Of a DNA stretch of 64,000 bases, positions 11,501-23,061 are shown piece after piece. A program made the translations under genes and the position numbers. Below the pieces are notes generated by a model that worked only from the letters and a program-made list of their open reading frames with translations, was not told where the DNA came from and made no database searches. This stretch comes from Avena insularis (lineage: Eukaryota; Streptophyta; Magnoliopsida; Poales; Poaceae). The DNA lies in NCBI GenBank assembly GCA_023614405.1, contig CM042688.1:70852253-70916252 (forward strand). The letters are read 5' to 3'. How positions within the stretch are numbered: the first letter of the stretch is position 1; every line of letters begins with the position of its first letter.

Positions 11501-13295
11501 CGTTCGGAAGCTTGACGTAGCTGACGCTCTGGGGCACCCGCGGTCGAACGAAAGGCACTGGGAGATGCGTCAAGAAGTGGTGAGTCTGGGTGCGAGGTCA
11601 GGGAGGCAGGAGGTGGTGTGGCCTGGCTGGAATCGTCACCGTGGTGTCGTCGGAACAGAGGGAGTGCTAGGCCGAATTGTGGCAGCCTCGGGGCGGAGAA
11701 GGAATGGTGACAGAGGGGAAAGGAGGAGAAGACGCAGGCGCTTAATAGCGTGCAGTCACGGCGAGATTAACATGCGGCATTATGGCGAATTGAAGCCGCG
11801 GGATTACTGCAGGAAACGACGAAGAGGGAGGGGAGAACTGGTCGCGCGGGTGAGGAGGATGAATAGTAGAGTGGGGTCCAGTCGTCAGCGGGTGAAAGAA
11901 AGGAGGGGGAGGGTCCACTGGTCATTCTCAGTACGGGTCAGAAACGAGGTGCGAATCGTTTTGCTGAGGGAAAAGAAAGGTGGGCTGGAGTTGGGCCTAT
12001 TGGGCTGGCCGGCTGGGCTGGTCTGTTTTCATATTTTTTTTTCTTCCTGGATGTTTTTCTTTTTCCAAACCTTTTTCTGTTTTGAATTTCAAACAACCAA
12101 ACAAGGTTCAAATCAATTCAAACAATTATGAAACTCTGAGGTTTTGAACTGGGTTCTGTTTAGTAGCTTAAAATAATTCCAGAAATAAAATAATATTTTT
12201 ATTCATTTTAGGATCCATTTATTATTTAAATAGAATAGCCCTTTAGTTATTTAATCAAATAGGGTTTGATTTATTTAATAAAATTTCCATTTGAAATCCA
12301 AATATTTTCAAATTCAAATCAGTAGGTTTTATTTGGAAATAAGGAATACTTGGAAACTTGTTTAAAACGAAATAACCTTTTATTTTAGGTTCCATTAATA
12401 ATTAAATAGAATGGACCTTAGTTAATAAATCAAGTAGGGTTTGTTTTATTTAAAAACTTTATTTTGAAACTAGTATAGTACCAAAACCATTCAGTAGGTT
12501 TTATTCAAAAACCTTTGGAAAACTTATTAAAATAAAATAATAAGTTTTAGTGTTTATTTAAAAAGAAAAGCCTTTACTTTAATAAAATTGGATATTTAAA
12601 TCCTTATTATTTTATTTAAATAAACCTTTATTCTTTTTTTATCCAAACAAAATATTTTATTATAAAAGCTTGGCCAAAATTAATTTGGCTCTTTAAAATA
12701 TAATCTTTATCTATAACTCTATCTTTGCTTTTGAAAACTAAATCTTTTTATTTTAAAGATCCAAAATAGTAATTCCAACTATAAAAACTTTCTTTATTAT
12801 TTGTTTATCTTTTTAAATCCCTTTAGGATTATTTGCTCACCAATTGGTATGAGTTTTTGGTAAGGGCTTTATTAGCTTTGGAAATTCAATTTCCTTATCT
12901 TATTGTATTCATAAGATTTTATTTATGGTTCCAATTTGAGTGAAACCAACTTCTATGGTCTTTATTGATCATTTGTGAATATTTTGTTAATCCATTTTGA
13001 TATGGATCAAATCCATAGATTTGGAGATACTTTGGAAAATGATTTTTATTCCATTAGGGTTTAGGGTTTTGGATTTATTTTCCAAATGTTCAAATTTCCA
13101 GATACATTCATTGAGGAATGCATTTCTCTTGATTTGGATTTGTTGAATTCAAACTTTAACCAAAGTTTGTTCAAGATGGGATTTTAAGTTTCCTTTTAGA
13201 ACAAAAGTTTCTTTTCACCCTGATTTTCAACAAAAAATTTATTTTGTTTATTTATTTTTCACATTACAAGATTTGGAAAATCTTGGGATGTGACA
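8554..13295 (-). mobile_element. Nested insertion, probable solo large Gypsy LTR
   Basis: A 4.74-kb block inside Athila gag. Its minus-strand start TGTCACATCCCAAG follows an AAAAG target site; the far end is followed by TAAAG, a 5-bp duplication with one mismatch. No gag or pol domain is found on either strand. The length, GC-rich central part (about 10850-12000) flanked by AT-rich arms, and the hairpin at the LTR start resemble the 4-kb LTRs of Tekay/Del elements such as the one at 40918. The low-coordinate end lacks a clean CA terminus, so it may be slightly truncated. Confidence 0.65.
8879..9055. repeat. Short imperfect repeats, ATTGGCAAGTGATACTA type
   Basis: ATTGGCAAGTGATACTA followed by GTAGTATAGTGGAG (with variants) occurs three times at about 8879, 8973 and 9016. 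The last two are 43 bp apart. It is a local expansion within the nested LTR. Confidence 0.8.
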
Positions 13296-13300
13296 CTTTT

Positions 13301-13756
13301 GTACCTTAGATATCCTTCATATAAGCCCTCACCAGGATTATTTTTGAAACTGATAATAATACCTCTCATCATGTGAGCTTTGCTTTCTGAGTAATATTTT
13401 GATAGGAAATTGGTTGTCAATTCCTTCCAAGTCCTCGGTGCTTCTGCACAAAAAGATCTGTACCAGTCGCAAACATTATTAGAGAGAGTTTGTCTAAACA
13501 AATGGGTTTTAACCATATCAAGATTACAGTCATCAAATATAAAGGAACTGAGAACGTCTTCAAAGAATTGTAAGTGTCCATATGGACTCCCTTCGTTGGT
13601 TCCTACAAATTTCTTAGAGTGCAATAGTTCAAATAATAAAGGGTGGATCTGAATTCCATCTGGATTTATGCTTTTATTGATAGCTATAAAAGCGTCCATG
13701 GGATAACCCATTTTCCTTACTGCCTCAAGCTGATCTAAATGCTGAGTGTTGTCCAT
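13301..13756 (-). pseudogene. Athila gag, N-terminal half
   Basis: Begins MDNTQHLDQLEAVRKMGYPM after the primer-binding site and runs open for 152 codons to the insertion junction. KTHLFRQTLSNNVCDWYRSF and APRTWKELTTNFLSKYY match the conserved retrotransposon Gag domain, which builds the RNA-packaging particle. After GLYEGYLRYK the frame enters the nested LTR and stops at 13259. The start is well placed, 80 bases inside the primer site. Confidence 0.88.
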
Positions 13757-13835
13757 TGTTGCGGTCCTGCAGCTTAAGTAAAAAATTAGTACAACGAAAG
13801 TAAATAACTAAAAGTAAAGTGACTTATAGCGCTAA

Positions 13836-13855
13836 GCTCCTCGGTAACGGTGCCA
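13836..13855 (-). other. Athila primer-binding site (tRNA-Asp type)
   Basis: On the minus strand TGGCACCGTTACCGAGGAGC starts 10 bases after the 5' LTR end. The Athila site, complementary to the 3' end of tRNA-Asp, is from memory TGGCGCCGTTGCCGGGGAG. The differences are all G-to-A, two of them at CpG positions, as expected from decay of methylated cytosines. Confidence 0.75.
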
Positions 13856-13865
13856 GAAAATACCT

Positions 13866-15261
13866 TGATGACTGCAAGTGCACAGATCATTTGTAGCTAG
13901 TTTCGAAATAAAGATATCGATCCCACAGGGAGCAGTAAGCGGAAAAATAAGATGCTTTTAACTACAACTAAATGAAGTACTTAAGAAATAACTTTAAGAT
14001 GCAAGAAAAGTAGAGTTGTTTTGGGTTTTTGGTTGAACGAGGTAATATAAAGTAAAGTAATCTTAATGCAGAAAGTAAGAATCGCGTGTGTAATGGAACT
14101 TTGGAACTATAATAGGGAAAAAGGTGTTCTCGAGGAGTGGTGGATACACCGCTAGTAATTTAGACTGAGTAATTAATATTATTATAACAAATATTCTCAT
14201 AATATGTATGTATGTGGGAGGAGCTCCATATATGGATAAATAGGCAGCAACCGCTGCTCACATCATCCTTCATAACCACAGCTAACGAATAAACGACATC
14301 AATCGTATTATCCCGCTATTAAGGGATTTCTCTCGTGGCATGGACATGGCTTAATGAGTTCTCCTTGATTCCCCAAGTTAGTATGTAAGGAATGACAATA
14401 GAATTATAGTCACAGTAAGCGCTATCATCCCTCTGTCTACCAACAAGTAATCCCCTTCATCGAGTCCCCATAGGAGGCAAATATTAATGAGGTGCATAAC
14501 TCCCAACATCAAGATGAAGACAATTAACACATACGCATAATGATGTATAACATAATAATGTATATCTCATATCAATCATATGCTAGGGTTTCTCCATCTC
14601 CCCAAGAACTAGAGATCTACTCCGACATGGAGGCAATCAACATCATGGCAATGGTAATGGAAACAATCATAGATGAATAGTACTTGTATAAATCCACAAC
14701 GAGTGCGGTAATTACAACAAGATCTAGATAAGATGTAGATGGGATGGATGGAGATGGTGGATGCTGCAGATCGATGCCTTAGCCTTCCGGATCTGCGCAG
14801 GGCGAAGATGGATCCCCGGTGGATGAGTTCCCCCTCCAGATGCCTTCTGGAGGTGAGGTTTCAGCGATTTCTAGGTGTTCTGTATGCCGTCTCCCCGATC
14901 CAGTTGCACGGGGTGAAACTATTTGAAGAGGCGGTGGCGGCGCCAACTATACGACCGGAACTATACGGCCAGAAAAAGTATTCCGGTCGTATAGTTGGTC
15001 GTTAAACCGTCTGTCAGCCTTGTTCACTTCGGGTTTTCTTCTGGTATTATTGATATCTCCCAAATAAGGGATTTACGTTGTTTTGAATCCTTTTCTCCTT
15101 AGTACAACTGCTCCAAGAATTGTATCTGTTGGATCCATCATTTGTCCTGATCGTGGTGAAAACAGACATAAAATCTGCACGCGAGCACCATAAAATACCA
15201 AGATCCTACATCTACAATGCAAAATAATAATGTAAAACATGATGCAAATACGCACTCATCA
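13866..15261 (-). repeat. Athila 5' LTR
   Basis: Direct copy of 504-1916. It contains the same perfect hairpin (14945-14960 with 14981-14996). It is followed on the plus-strand side by the ACAAG target duplication at 15262-15266, after which Copia LTR sequence resumes. Confidence 0.92.
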
Positions 15262-15266
15262 ACAAG

Positions 15267-16229
15267 CTTGACATGCCGGATTATCCACCCCCTAGTTAGG
15301 GCTACATAATCCGCCCCCTGGCGATTTTGGCTAAGGACCAGGAGCGCGGCTCTCTATTGGGGTGGATTTTTGGCTCTAGGATGGATGTTTGCCCAGGCGG
15401 ATAATCCCTCCCTAACCAGGCTCGGATAATCCGCCCCTCCCTAGAAAGGACTAAGGACCCGATGTTGCTCCCTACGACTGCAAATAGCTACAATTCGGGA
15501 GGGGTACAAATACGCCTCCCCATGTTCAACCCGTGGTCTCTCGAATTATCAGACAAGAATAATAGTTTCACGAGCCACCAAATTCCCAAGGTCTCCTCAT
15601 TCAACCATCTAAATTTCTTGATCTTTGGAGAATGAAGGAGAAGGCCTTGATCTACATCATCACCGAAGCGATCTGAATTTCCCCTCATTCACTAGAGGGC
15701 CCCTTGCATCTAGAGTTTCTTTGTAAATCCTAGATATTGTTTTCTGTATTGCTAAACTTGATTTTTTGTGATAGTTTGTTGTCCTACTCAAGAGCCTCCA
15801 ATTCAGTTGTGGATGCGTGCCCCAAAAATCATTGTAAAGGCGCAGGTTCCTGCCTCAAAGGGTACCGTATAGTGGAAAGGTGAATCAAGACAGTTGTGGC
15901 AAGATTCACCGGAGAACAGGGTGAGGCCTTTTGTGGCGTGGTGGTCTTAGTACCGCCTACCCCTCCAACGCAGATGTACTTCCCCTAAAAAGGAAGGAAC
16001 TGCAGTAAATCAAATCATGTGTCTCCACGTGCTCCAGTCTCGGTTACCTCTATCCTTTTACCGCTCTTTACTCGCTTTTCTTGTTTAGTAGCTAGGTTGT
16101 CATATAGGTAAATTCACTATAGTTGCATATGTAGAGAATTTACCTTTGTGCAAGCCTAAATTGAAAAACAATACAAATTTGGAGTAGAACCTATTCACCC
16201 CCTCTAGGTGCCCATACGATCCCATTTCA
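15267..16229 (+). mobile_element. Copia 3' LTR, second part
   Basis: Continues the LTR begun at 337. It has repeated CCGGATTATCCACCCCC-like and GGATAATCCGCCCC motifs (15285-15440), a TATA-like GGGTACAAATACGCC (about 15503), and the terminal block CTATTCACCCCCTCTAGGTG (about 16189) common at Copia LTR ends. It ends in CA at 16229. The U3 repeats and the TATA-like box suggest the plus-strand promoter. Confidence 0.75.
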
Positions 16230-16335
16230 TCCTAGGGCACGCTAGCCCTAGGGTTTAGATCACCGCCAAGTAGGTGGTGGAGAGAAGAGGGTGAAGATGG
16301 CGGTGGCGGTAGCACGCCGCAAGGGGCGATGTGGG
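16230..16335. other. Unassigned spacer between Copia and Gypsy scraps
   Basis: GC-moderate sequence with purine-rich GGTGGTGGAGAGAAGAGG and GGCGGTGGCGGTAGC runs. There is no ORF or repeat I can name; it may be the pre-insertion target sequence of the Copia element. Confidence 0.35.
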
Positions 16336-16430
16336 GGTGATGTATCCCAAGTGTAGGAGATCTATTGTAGCAGCTTTCAATAAGAAAAGATTGTCAAACC
16401 TACGAGGAGGTGAAGGTATTGTCGGTGATG
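16336..16430 (+). mobile_element. Gypsy LTR 5' fragment
   Basis: TGATGTATCCCAAGTGTAGG, then GAGATCTATTGTAGC and AACCTACGAGGAGG, resemble the start of a very common Pooideae Gypsy LTR (TGATGACCCACAAGTATAGG..., recalled from memory). Only about 95 bp is present, so it is a truncated relic. Confidence 0.5.
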
Positions 16431-18976
16431 GGTGGATTTAGGCATGTACCACACATGGGGCTTGTTCGTCTGCGGTACCAAAGTTGGAAGGCCAGCGCAT
16501 GGCGGTACCTAAGTTGCCTAATTACCGCGTTTCGAAAAGTTGGGCCGCCAACTACCGAGAGGGGCCATTTCGATGCAAACTCGTCTCACCCCTACCAAAT
16601 CCAAACATGCCGTGAAACTGCCCCGTGAAGTAGACGGTCGGGACCCTCATGTCAGTAATATTTCCGTGACACGAGCGCCAACGCGGCAACCACATAGGCT
16701 AAACGAGATACTAAAGGAGCATCGTGCGTTGACCAAATTCACAAATCCACTCCCTTCCTCCTTTCGCATGAACCCTAGCACCGGCAGCGTCGAAATCCCC
16801 TCTCCAACCAGAATGATCTCTTCGAGCATTTGACTTCTGGCGCCAAGTTGCTGCGCCTACTCACTGCTACTGAACTCTAATGTCGAATGTCGTGCCAGCC
16901 GTTGCGACGATCTAGCCCGCCTCTACCGCCGACGAGCTGAGCAGCATGAAGGATGGCAGATCCATTTGCCAAGGAAGAAGTACTTCTGGCTAATTTCGGG
17001 TGAGCTACTCTTCTCTTTGCTATTCGCACTACCTATAACTGCTAGCTGGCTATTAGCATTATAGAGATATATCAAACATAGAATTGTTTGCTAGCATGAC
17101 GCTGACAAACAATTCTTATCTTTTGTCTCCAATTTTCTGTCAACTAGGATCTCCGCTGAAACCAAATACACGGTTCTGGTGAGCATCTGCGGCTACCTTG
17201 TTAAATTAGCACATGGGAAGAGCACGTGGAAACAGGCTCAGAGTCTGAAGATGGAAGTAGCGCCTGTGAAGTTATGCACTGTCCCTAGTTTGGTTGCTGC
17301 TGTGCGTGAACTTGCTGAAATGAGGCCAGAGCAGACCGCACGATTCAACATCGTTGATGAACGAGGCTTTAGGGTTCCTATAGCGTGTGACAGTCAGCTA
17401 ATTGGGTTGATGAAACAGCATGTTAGGCTTTGTGTGGTTACGCTGGTGTGTAACATAGTGGATGAGGAAGCTCCTGCTACTGGGAGTCGCCCAGCTATTA
17501 TTGGACAGGGAGGTCTAACTCGAACCCCTGCTTTTGTTGAGCAAAATGTGGTTCCTCGTCCACGACATGCTTCTGTCAGGCAACCTCCTCGTAGGAGTCC
17601 CCGTATTGCTGTTGTGGAAAACTCTGCTCTGGAATCTGCTGGTACTGGTCATCCCCGTCCCCGTGCCCGTGTTACTGCGGCTGCTGCTCACCCAATCCAT
17701 GCTGCTGTTGAGCAAACTAAGGCGTCTGGAGGCTGCCCCGCTGTTGTTGCCAAGACCGCCACCGTGTGTGATGCTCCTCCTCGAAACCGTCCTCAAGTTG
17801 TGCGAACCCGTGCTCTAGAATCTGCTGGTACTGGTCGTCCTCATGTTGTTGTTGATATGGACGCTGTTGACCCAATCCCTGCCGCTATTGAGCAAACTAA
17901 GGCTTCCGGAGGCTGCCCCACTATTGTTGCAAATACTGAACCATTCTCTCCTCCTCGAACCCGTGCTCGGGTTCAGCGAGCTGCTGGTCTGAAGCTAGCT
18001 CATGGTCTGGACACTGCTAGCACTCGAAACACTTCTGTTGTGGGAACTGCTCCTGATCGTCGAGGTGGCATGGCAGCAGCTGATCCTATTGTGGCTGCCG
18101 TTAGAAGGGGCCCTGCCTGTCCACCATGTAATGTAGCTCCCGCTGCTAAGGGCCCTCGCCTTGCTCCTGGTCATGGTACTTCGACCGAGGTTGATCTAGC
18201 TAACGATGACGCTGGTGATGGTGGCGGTGGCATTGGGGCTAGGTCTGATGGTGCCGCTCCATCTCTCGAACCTCTCGCAGGTTTCTATCCTGAAGAACCT
18301 GATGATGGCAAAGTAATCATTCGTGTCGGTGTCGCGGATTATACTGCAAAATTAGATGATGGCACAGAAAAATTCTATGACGAGTTTGATGTAATCCTTG
18401 GCAGATACGACCCTGAAGTGGTAGAGTTATCTGACCTGATGGCATCGTTACGTGTGAAGGTGCTGTGGGGGTCCTCCCAGGAAGCATGTTTGTTATATTA
18501 TGGTTACAGGAGCAAAAAGTCTATCGAAGTGGGATTTAGTCGTACCGTTTACAAGGAAACATTATATAGGTGAAGTTTACTTCCACTTGGTAGTGCTCAC
18601 GGTTGGAGAGGAATTGGAACTCGACAATAGAGATGATGGACTTTTAGAAGGCATGCATGACCTGATCCATGGTATCACTGGGGCTGGTGCGACTGAGGGT
18701 GGCTTCGAACAGAGGAGAGTCTTACAGAGGAGCGTCATAAAGAGGAGCAGGAAGAGCATCCCCAGAAAGGGCACCCCGAAGAAGAACGTCACCAAGGAGA
18801 CCATGCTAGAGAAGAGGACGCCCAAGAGTCACACGACAAAAGGCACCATGCCGTAGAGTACACCCCTGAGATCCAGTCAAAATGCCACACCAAACGGTAG
18901 CAGCAAAAACGCTAAAAGGGCTAGCACGATGGTGAACACTCCCAGGAGTGGTAGCAAAGAGGCGAAGATGGCTAGC

Positions 18977-19309
18977 ACAGAGGCTACCACACCCAGTGGG
19001 AGCAGAAAAAACACTAATTTGGAGCGAAACACGCCGCTGTTAGGGAATTATGCCAGCACGAAGGAGAACACGCCCAATAGTAGCAGCAAAAGGGCTAATT
19101 TGGAGCGGAACACGCCGCTGAGGTCAGGCAATAATGCCAGCACAAAGGAGAAGACGCCCAATAGTAGCAGCAAAAGGGCTAATTTGGAGCAGAACACGCT
19201 GTTGGGGTCAGGCAATAATGCTAGCACGAAGGAGAACACACCCAATAGTAGCAGCAAAAGGGCTAATTCGAAGAAGAACACGCCGCAGAGGTCAGGCAAT
19301 AATGCCAGC
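18977..19309 (+). repeat. 84-bp coding tandem repeats in the MULE transposase
   Basis: Three in-frame 84-bp units start at 19058, 19142 and 19226; an 81-bp diverged unit precedes them at 18977. Each encodes a 28-residue Ser/Asn/Thr/Lys-rich unit with cores NTPNSSSKRANLE and NNAST. They lie in the linker before the DNA-binding domain. Near-identity of the three units points to recent slippage expansion. Confidence 0.92.
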
Positions 19310-20122
19310 ACCCTGGAGCCAACACCCGTGAGGGGAGGCAGTAAGGAGATCACACCCAAGAGCGGCAGCAAAAGGCCTAGTTCGATGGGGAATGGAACAC
19401 GGATGTCAAGCCCTACTGATACCATCAGGAAAGATTACATCAGGAAGGAGGATGTACATAGGAAGAGCAAGAGGGTTCTGTACACTCAAGATGAAATTGA
19501 TTCTGACTACTGTTTTTCCACTGAAGTACCTAGGATGCGTGCAAACGTAAGACCACCCCATGTGGTTGCAGCAGAACCAACTGAGTGTCTTGGAGAAAAC
19601 AGAGTTGCCGGTGAGGTGGACTGGGGCAATGTTCCTGTCCATCCGGGTGGAGACGATGGTGCAGCCCCACCCATGGGAGTCAATATGATGTGTGCAGTAC
19701 TAGGCATTAGAGACGATGGCGAAGATTCTGAATCAGATGAAGAAGCAGGCACTGTAGAGGATCAAGAATCTGGTGATGATGAAATAGACGAGGAACTTAA
19801 CGATGAGCTTGGTATTCCAGTCGATGATTTGGGTGTTGAAGTAGAAGAAATGAAACATGACCACGAGTATCCTATAATTTCGGTCGGCACCGAGTTCAGG
19901 AGCATGCGTGAGTTCAGGATGTCGTTCCGGCATTTTTGTATCAAGGGGGAGTTCGACGTTTATCGACTGAAGAACTCTACCGAGAGGTATGAGGCCGTTT
20001 GCAAGTTAACGTGGATGAATGGATGGGCGGAGGTACATTGTCCATGGAGGATCACAGCAAGATCCTTACCTGCGTCGACTGCAATTATGGTATTGGGGCA
20101 ATGAATGCAGCAAACCATTAGA

Positions 20123-20140
20123 ACTCTCTCTCTCTCTCTC
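20123..20140. repeat. (CT)n microsatellite in a MULE intron
   Basis: Uninterrupted CT dinucleotides inside the intron 20090-20227. Confidence 0.9.
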
Positions 20141-22106
20141 TTTTCACTCTATAACTACAATTGATGTGTGATATATTTTGTGCAACTAGTCGACTCCGCT
20201 TATCTTTTAAATGAATCTGTGTTGCAGGTGAACAGAATGGGCCCTACACACATGTGTCCGACATGAAGCAAACTGAAATCCTCAATGGATGATACGGAGT
20301 GGGTGGCTATGCAATCTATGTACATACTAAAGGATAACCCTAAGGAGACCGCGAAGAATATTCAGACTAGCCTCGGTTCTAAATACAATATTGTCCTTCT
20401 GTATTACACGGTTTGGAAATGTAAAGAGAAAGCTCTGGGGGTCTTGCACGGGGATTGGACTAATAGCTTCAGGATGATGTACAACTTCAAGGCGGAGGTA
20501 CAAGCTAGGTGTCCGGGGAGTGTTGTGGAGATTGACACCGAATCAGAAGGTGGTAAAATATATTTCAAAAGATTTTTCATGGCGCTTAAACCTTGCATCG
20601 ATGGATTCAAGGGCGGCTGTAGGGCTATATCGAGTGTGGACGACCTTTGTCCTAAGCGCAAATGGAAAGGCTGCACGCCATCTGCCACAAAGACTTGATG
20701 GTCACAACCGGATGTTCCTGGCATTCGGCTGTTTGAAGCGAAACGGAGGAAAACTGGGTTTGGTTTATGAGGCAGGTCGAGATCAATAGGCCACATGGAT
20801 CCATTGGCTATATCCACGGATGCATGCAAAGGGTCAATTTAATGCAGTGAAGGAGGTGTTCCCGCGAGCTGAAGGTAGAGAATTCCATGCCCATATGATG
20901 CTCAACTTGTACTCACACTATGCAGGCAACGTATTTTGTTACATGTTTCCTGCTGCTAGAGTTTATAAACCTAGTAGCAGCGATTATTTCATGATCAAGA
21001 TTTTTGCCAAAGCCCCTGAACTTCCAGAGTACTTAGCCATCCATCATTCGCAGCTATGGAAGAGGAGTCAATTCAACCCTGACATCAAAGTTGATTACAT
21101 AAACAACAACCTTGCAGAATGCCTGAATAACTGGGTGAAGGACATAAAAGTGCGTCCTGTTCATATCTTGATGGATAGCATACGTGGTATGATCATGAAG
21201 CTGTTAAATATAAGGAGAGAGATCGGTAGGAGACTTAGAGGACATACGCTACCGCCAGTTGTACAGCAACTGCACAAGAGAAGTCGAGGACTTGCTCATC
21301 TTAAGGTTCTCCCGTCAACCAATAGAAGCTGTGAGGTGGTCGATATGTCCAAGAGTGGCAAAAGGGATGTTGTGAACATCCAGCTGCGAGAATGCACCTG
21401 CTTAGAGTGGCAGCATACCGGGAAACCTTGCGACCACGCCTTGGCCTTCTTGGTGAAGAAAACAACTCTACCACATTTGGATCAATATTTGTCAGACTAC
21501 TACTCTATGGAAAAGTTCAGAGCTGCGTACGCTGGATCCGTCGAGCCATGTACAGACCCATCTCAGTGGCCTCAAGTCCAACTGTCTTTCGAGCTTTGCC
21601 AGCCAGTTACAAAAAGGAGAAGAGGAAGACCCCAGGTGAATAGGTTTAAGAATTTTCTCGAGAAGAAGGGTTCGGCTTTCTGTGCTACAAAGAAGGGCAA
21701 AAACAGATGCAAGACCTGCCATCTTATAGGCCATAGAGCAGCTGGATGTCCCCTTAATGCTCCCAAACCTAGGTATGAGATGGTACATTCACACAAAAAA
21801 ATTGTTTATAGTCTGTAGATATAAGGTAGTAATCCATGTACTATTTTTTACAGGAAGCGCAAGGTAAGAAACAAGACAGCCAACTCAGTGATTTTGCTGC
21901 GGGAAGAAAACCAAAACGAGTGGAGTGATGATGCCGGACAAGATTCTGGTGTTGATTGGCCTGACTTGCCTCGGCCCGGAGATGTAGGGTACGTGAAGGT
22001 AAGAAAATTGGCACCCAGGAAGAGGAAGAAGGCAGGAGATGAAGAAGCCAGTGGACATGAAGGAAAGAGGAAGAAAGTTGGCACCCAAGCAGAGAAAGAG
22101 GGCTAG

Positions 22107-22610
22107 CAGTGTAGCAGCCTAATGATGTATTGAATTGAACCTATATATGTAGTTCGGTTAAGCTCTGGAGCTGTGTGCGTGGAACTTGTCGGGCGAAACA
22201 ATCTGCCTCTCGTACTCGGAGTAAAATGTATCGCGACTTTAGGATTTGATACGGCCGAGGCCACTAGTTGAATCCAAAAGCGGATCGTGCCACTACTATC
22301 TCGAACAATCGCGATAGCTGAGCGGTTAAATCCTCTCCAAAATCAATGGGTGTTAGTGGCACGTATGATTTATTTATAGGCGCTTAATAAATCCCTGTTG
22401 GCATTACACTTATGATAAGTTTCGGGCTGGAAAACAATTTCTTAAGTCGACCGCTACACTCCACGCAAAGAACGTATTTCAAATTGCTAGACAACGATAT
22501 GGCAACATAAACTGCAATGCAACAGATAATGCCCAGATAATGAGGAAATTGTGTCCACTATCCGCCTAATCTTGAGCCCATCTGTCTCACCACCTCCCCA
22601 TATGCCTCCC
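22107..22610. other. Intergenic, MULE transposase 3' flank
   Basis: This stretch separates the convergent transposase and GRF genes. No ORF, repeat or RNA gene is recognised. It probably holds the 3' untranslated regions of both genes. Confidence 0.4.
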
Positions 22611-23061
22611 TCAAGACTGGCGAAGCTCCCGGATCTCTCGCTCCATCGCACGAATCTCCTCTTTCTTGTCCCACACAGCATCACGCAGATCCTGAACAAG
22701 CTCTTTGTGAAAACCTGTCAGTGGATTTTCAATCCACACAAACTTGTCACAGCCAGTCCCCCTTCCTTCCTGCGTAGTAGATCGAAGGAAACAAAAAAAA
22801 AAATTACATTACGCTTTCCGGATCCGGGTTACCATTGTACCTACAGTAGGAACTTACCGCTCTGATGCTGCAGTTGCTGAATTTTCCTGCAGTATTTTCG
22901 TCGGTCCACAAAATCCATCTCGGCATCTTCTCACCACACAAACACAACATATCGGGGTAGTAATCGTAGGGCTCCCTCCGGTACCTGATGGGGGCACCTG
23001 CCTGACGGCGTTGAGCTGGCCCTAATTCCGCCCGAGACAAACTGCACGAGCTGCGAGCCAT
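22611..23061 (-). CDS. GRF-type zinc-finger protein, two exons
   Basis: Exon 1 is 22858-23061 (68 codons, MARSSCSLSRAELGPAQRRQ). Its donor is GCG|GTAAGT. An 88-bp intron (22770-22857) ends in CTACGCAG, and exon 2 is 22611-22769. The joined frame is 120 residues. The first Cys pair is in MLCLCGEKMPRWILW (about 39-51), the third Cys in SNCSIR and the fourth in GTGCDKFVW, the CxC...C...C pattern of GRF fingers, which bind nucleic acid. The usual NPGRRF core is altered to NTAGKF. The tail (QDLRDAVWDKKEEIRAMERE, then IRELRQS) is a short coiled coil, as in many small grass GRF proteins. It is convergent with the MULE transposase and divergent from the ORF at 23361. The frame is fully intact, unlike the transposase. 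Confidence 0.8.

Larger units (their letters stand above)
504..15261 (-). mobile_element. Athila-type Gypsy LTR retrotransposon, full length but decayed
   Basis: Two direct LTRs (504-1916 and 13866-15261), both starting TGATGACTGC and ending ACTCATCA on the plus strand, are flanked by a perfect 5-bp duplication ACAAG (499-503 and 15262-15266). Read on the minus strand the order is 5' LTR, tRNA-Asp-like primer site, gag, protease, RT, RNase H, integrase, an extra ORF, polypurine tract, 3' LTR. The primer site, protein style and long 3' region fit the Athila lineage. The reading frames carry many stops and frameshifts, and gag is split by a 4.7-kb insertion, so the copy is dead and relatively old. 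It sits inside a Copia LTR. Confidence 0.92.
16953..22106 (+). pseudogene. MULE (MuDR-type) transposase, multi-exon, decayed
   Basis: Exon 1 starts at ATG 16953 (MADPFAKEEVLLANFG) and ends at 16999 before GTGAGC; the frame rejoins at 17148 after CAACTAG. Exon 2 runs to 20089 (one frameshift near 18500-18570, one TAG at 18854). It holds a 28-residue repeat tract, an acidic segment and the MuDR N-terminal domain (FRMSFRHFCIKGEFDVYRLK, HCPWRITAR). The intron 20090-20227 contains (CT)n. Exon 3 from 20228 has a TGA at 20264 and frameshifts near 20690 and 20800. It carries the MULE core (FKAEVQARCPGSVVEID, GCMQRVN region, VDYINNNLAECLNNWV), a SWIM zinc finger (CTCLEWQHTGKPCDHAL) and a zinc knuckle (CKTCHLIGHRAAGC). 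The last exon, 21854-22106, is basic (RKRK, PRKRKK). The intact enzyme would cut and paste the element in the nucleus. Confidence 0.85.

Noticed and set aside
11256..12131. 291-codon plus-strand ORF
   Set aside because: Arg/Gly-rich translation of a GC-rich part of the nested LTR, with no domain and no supporting structure.
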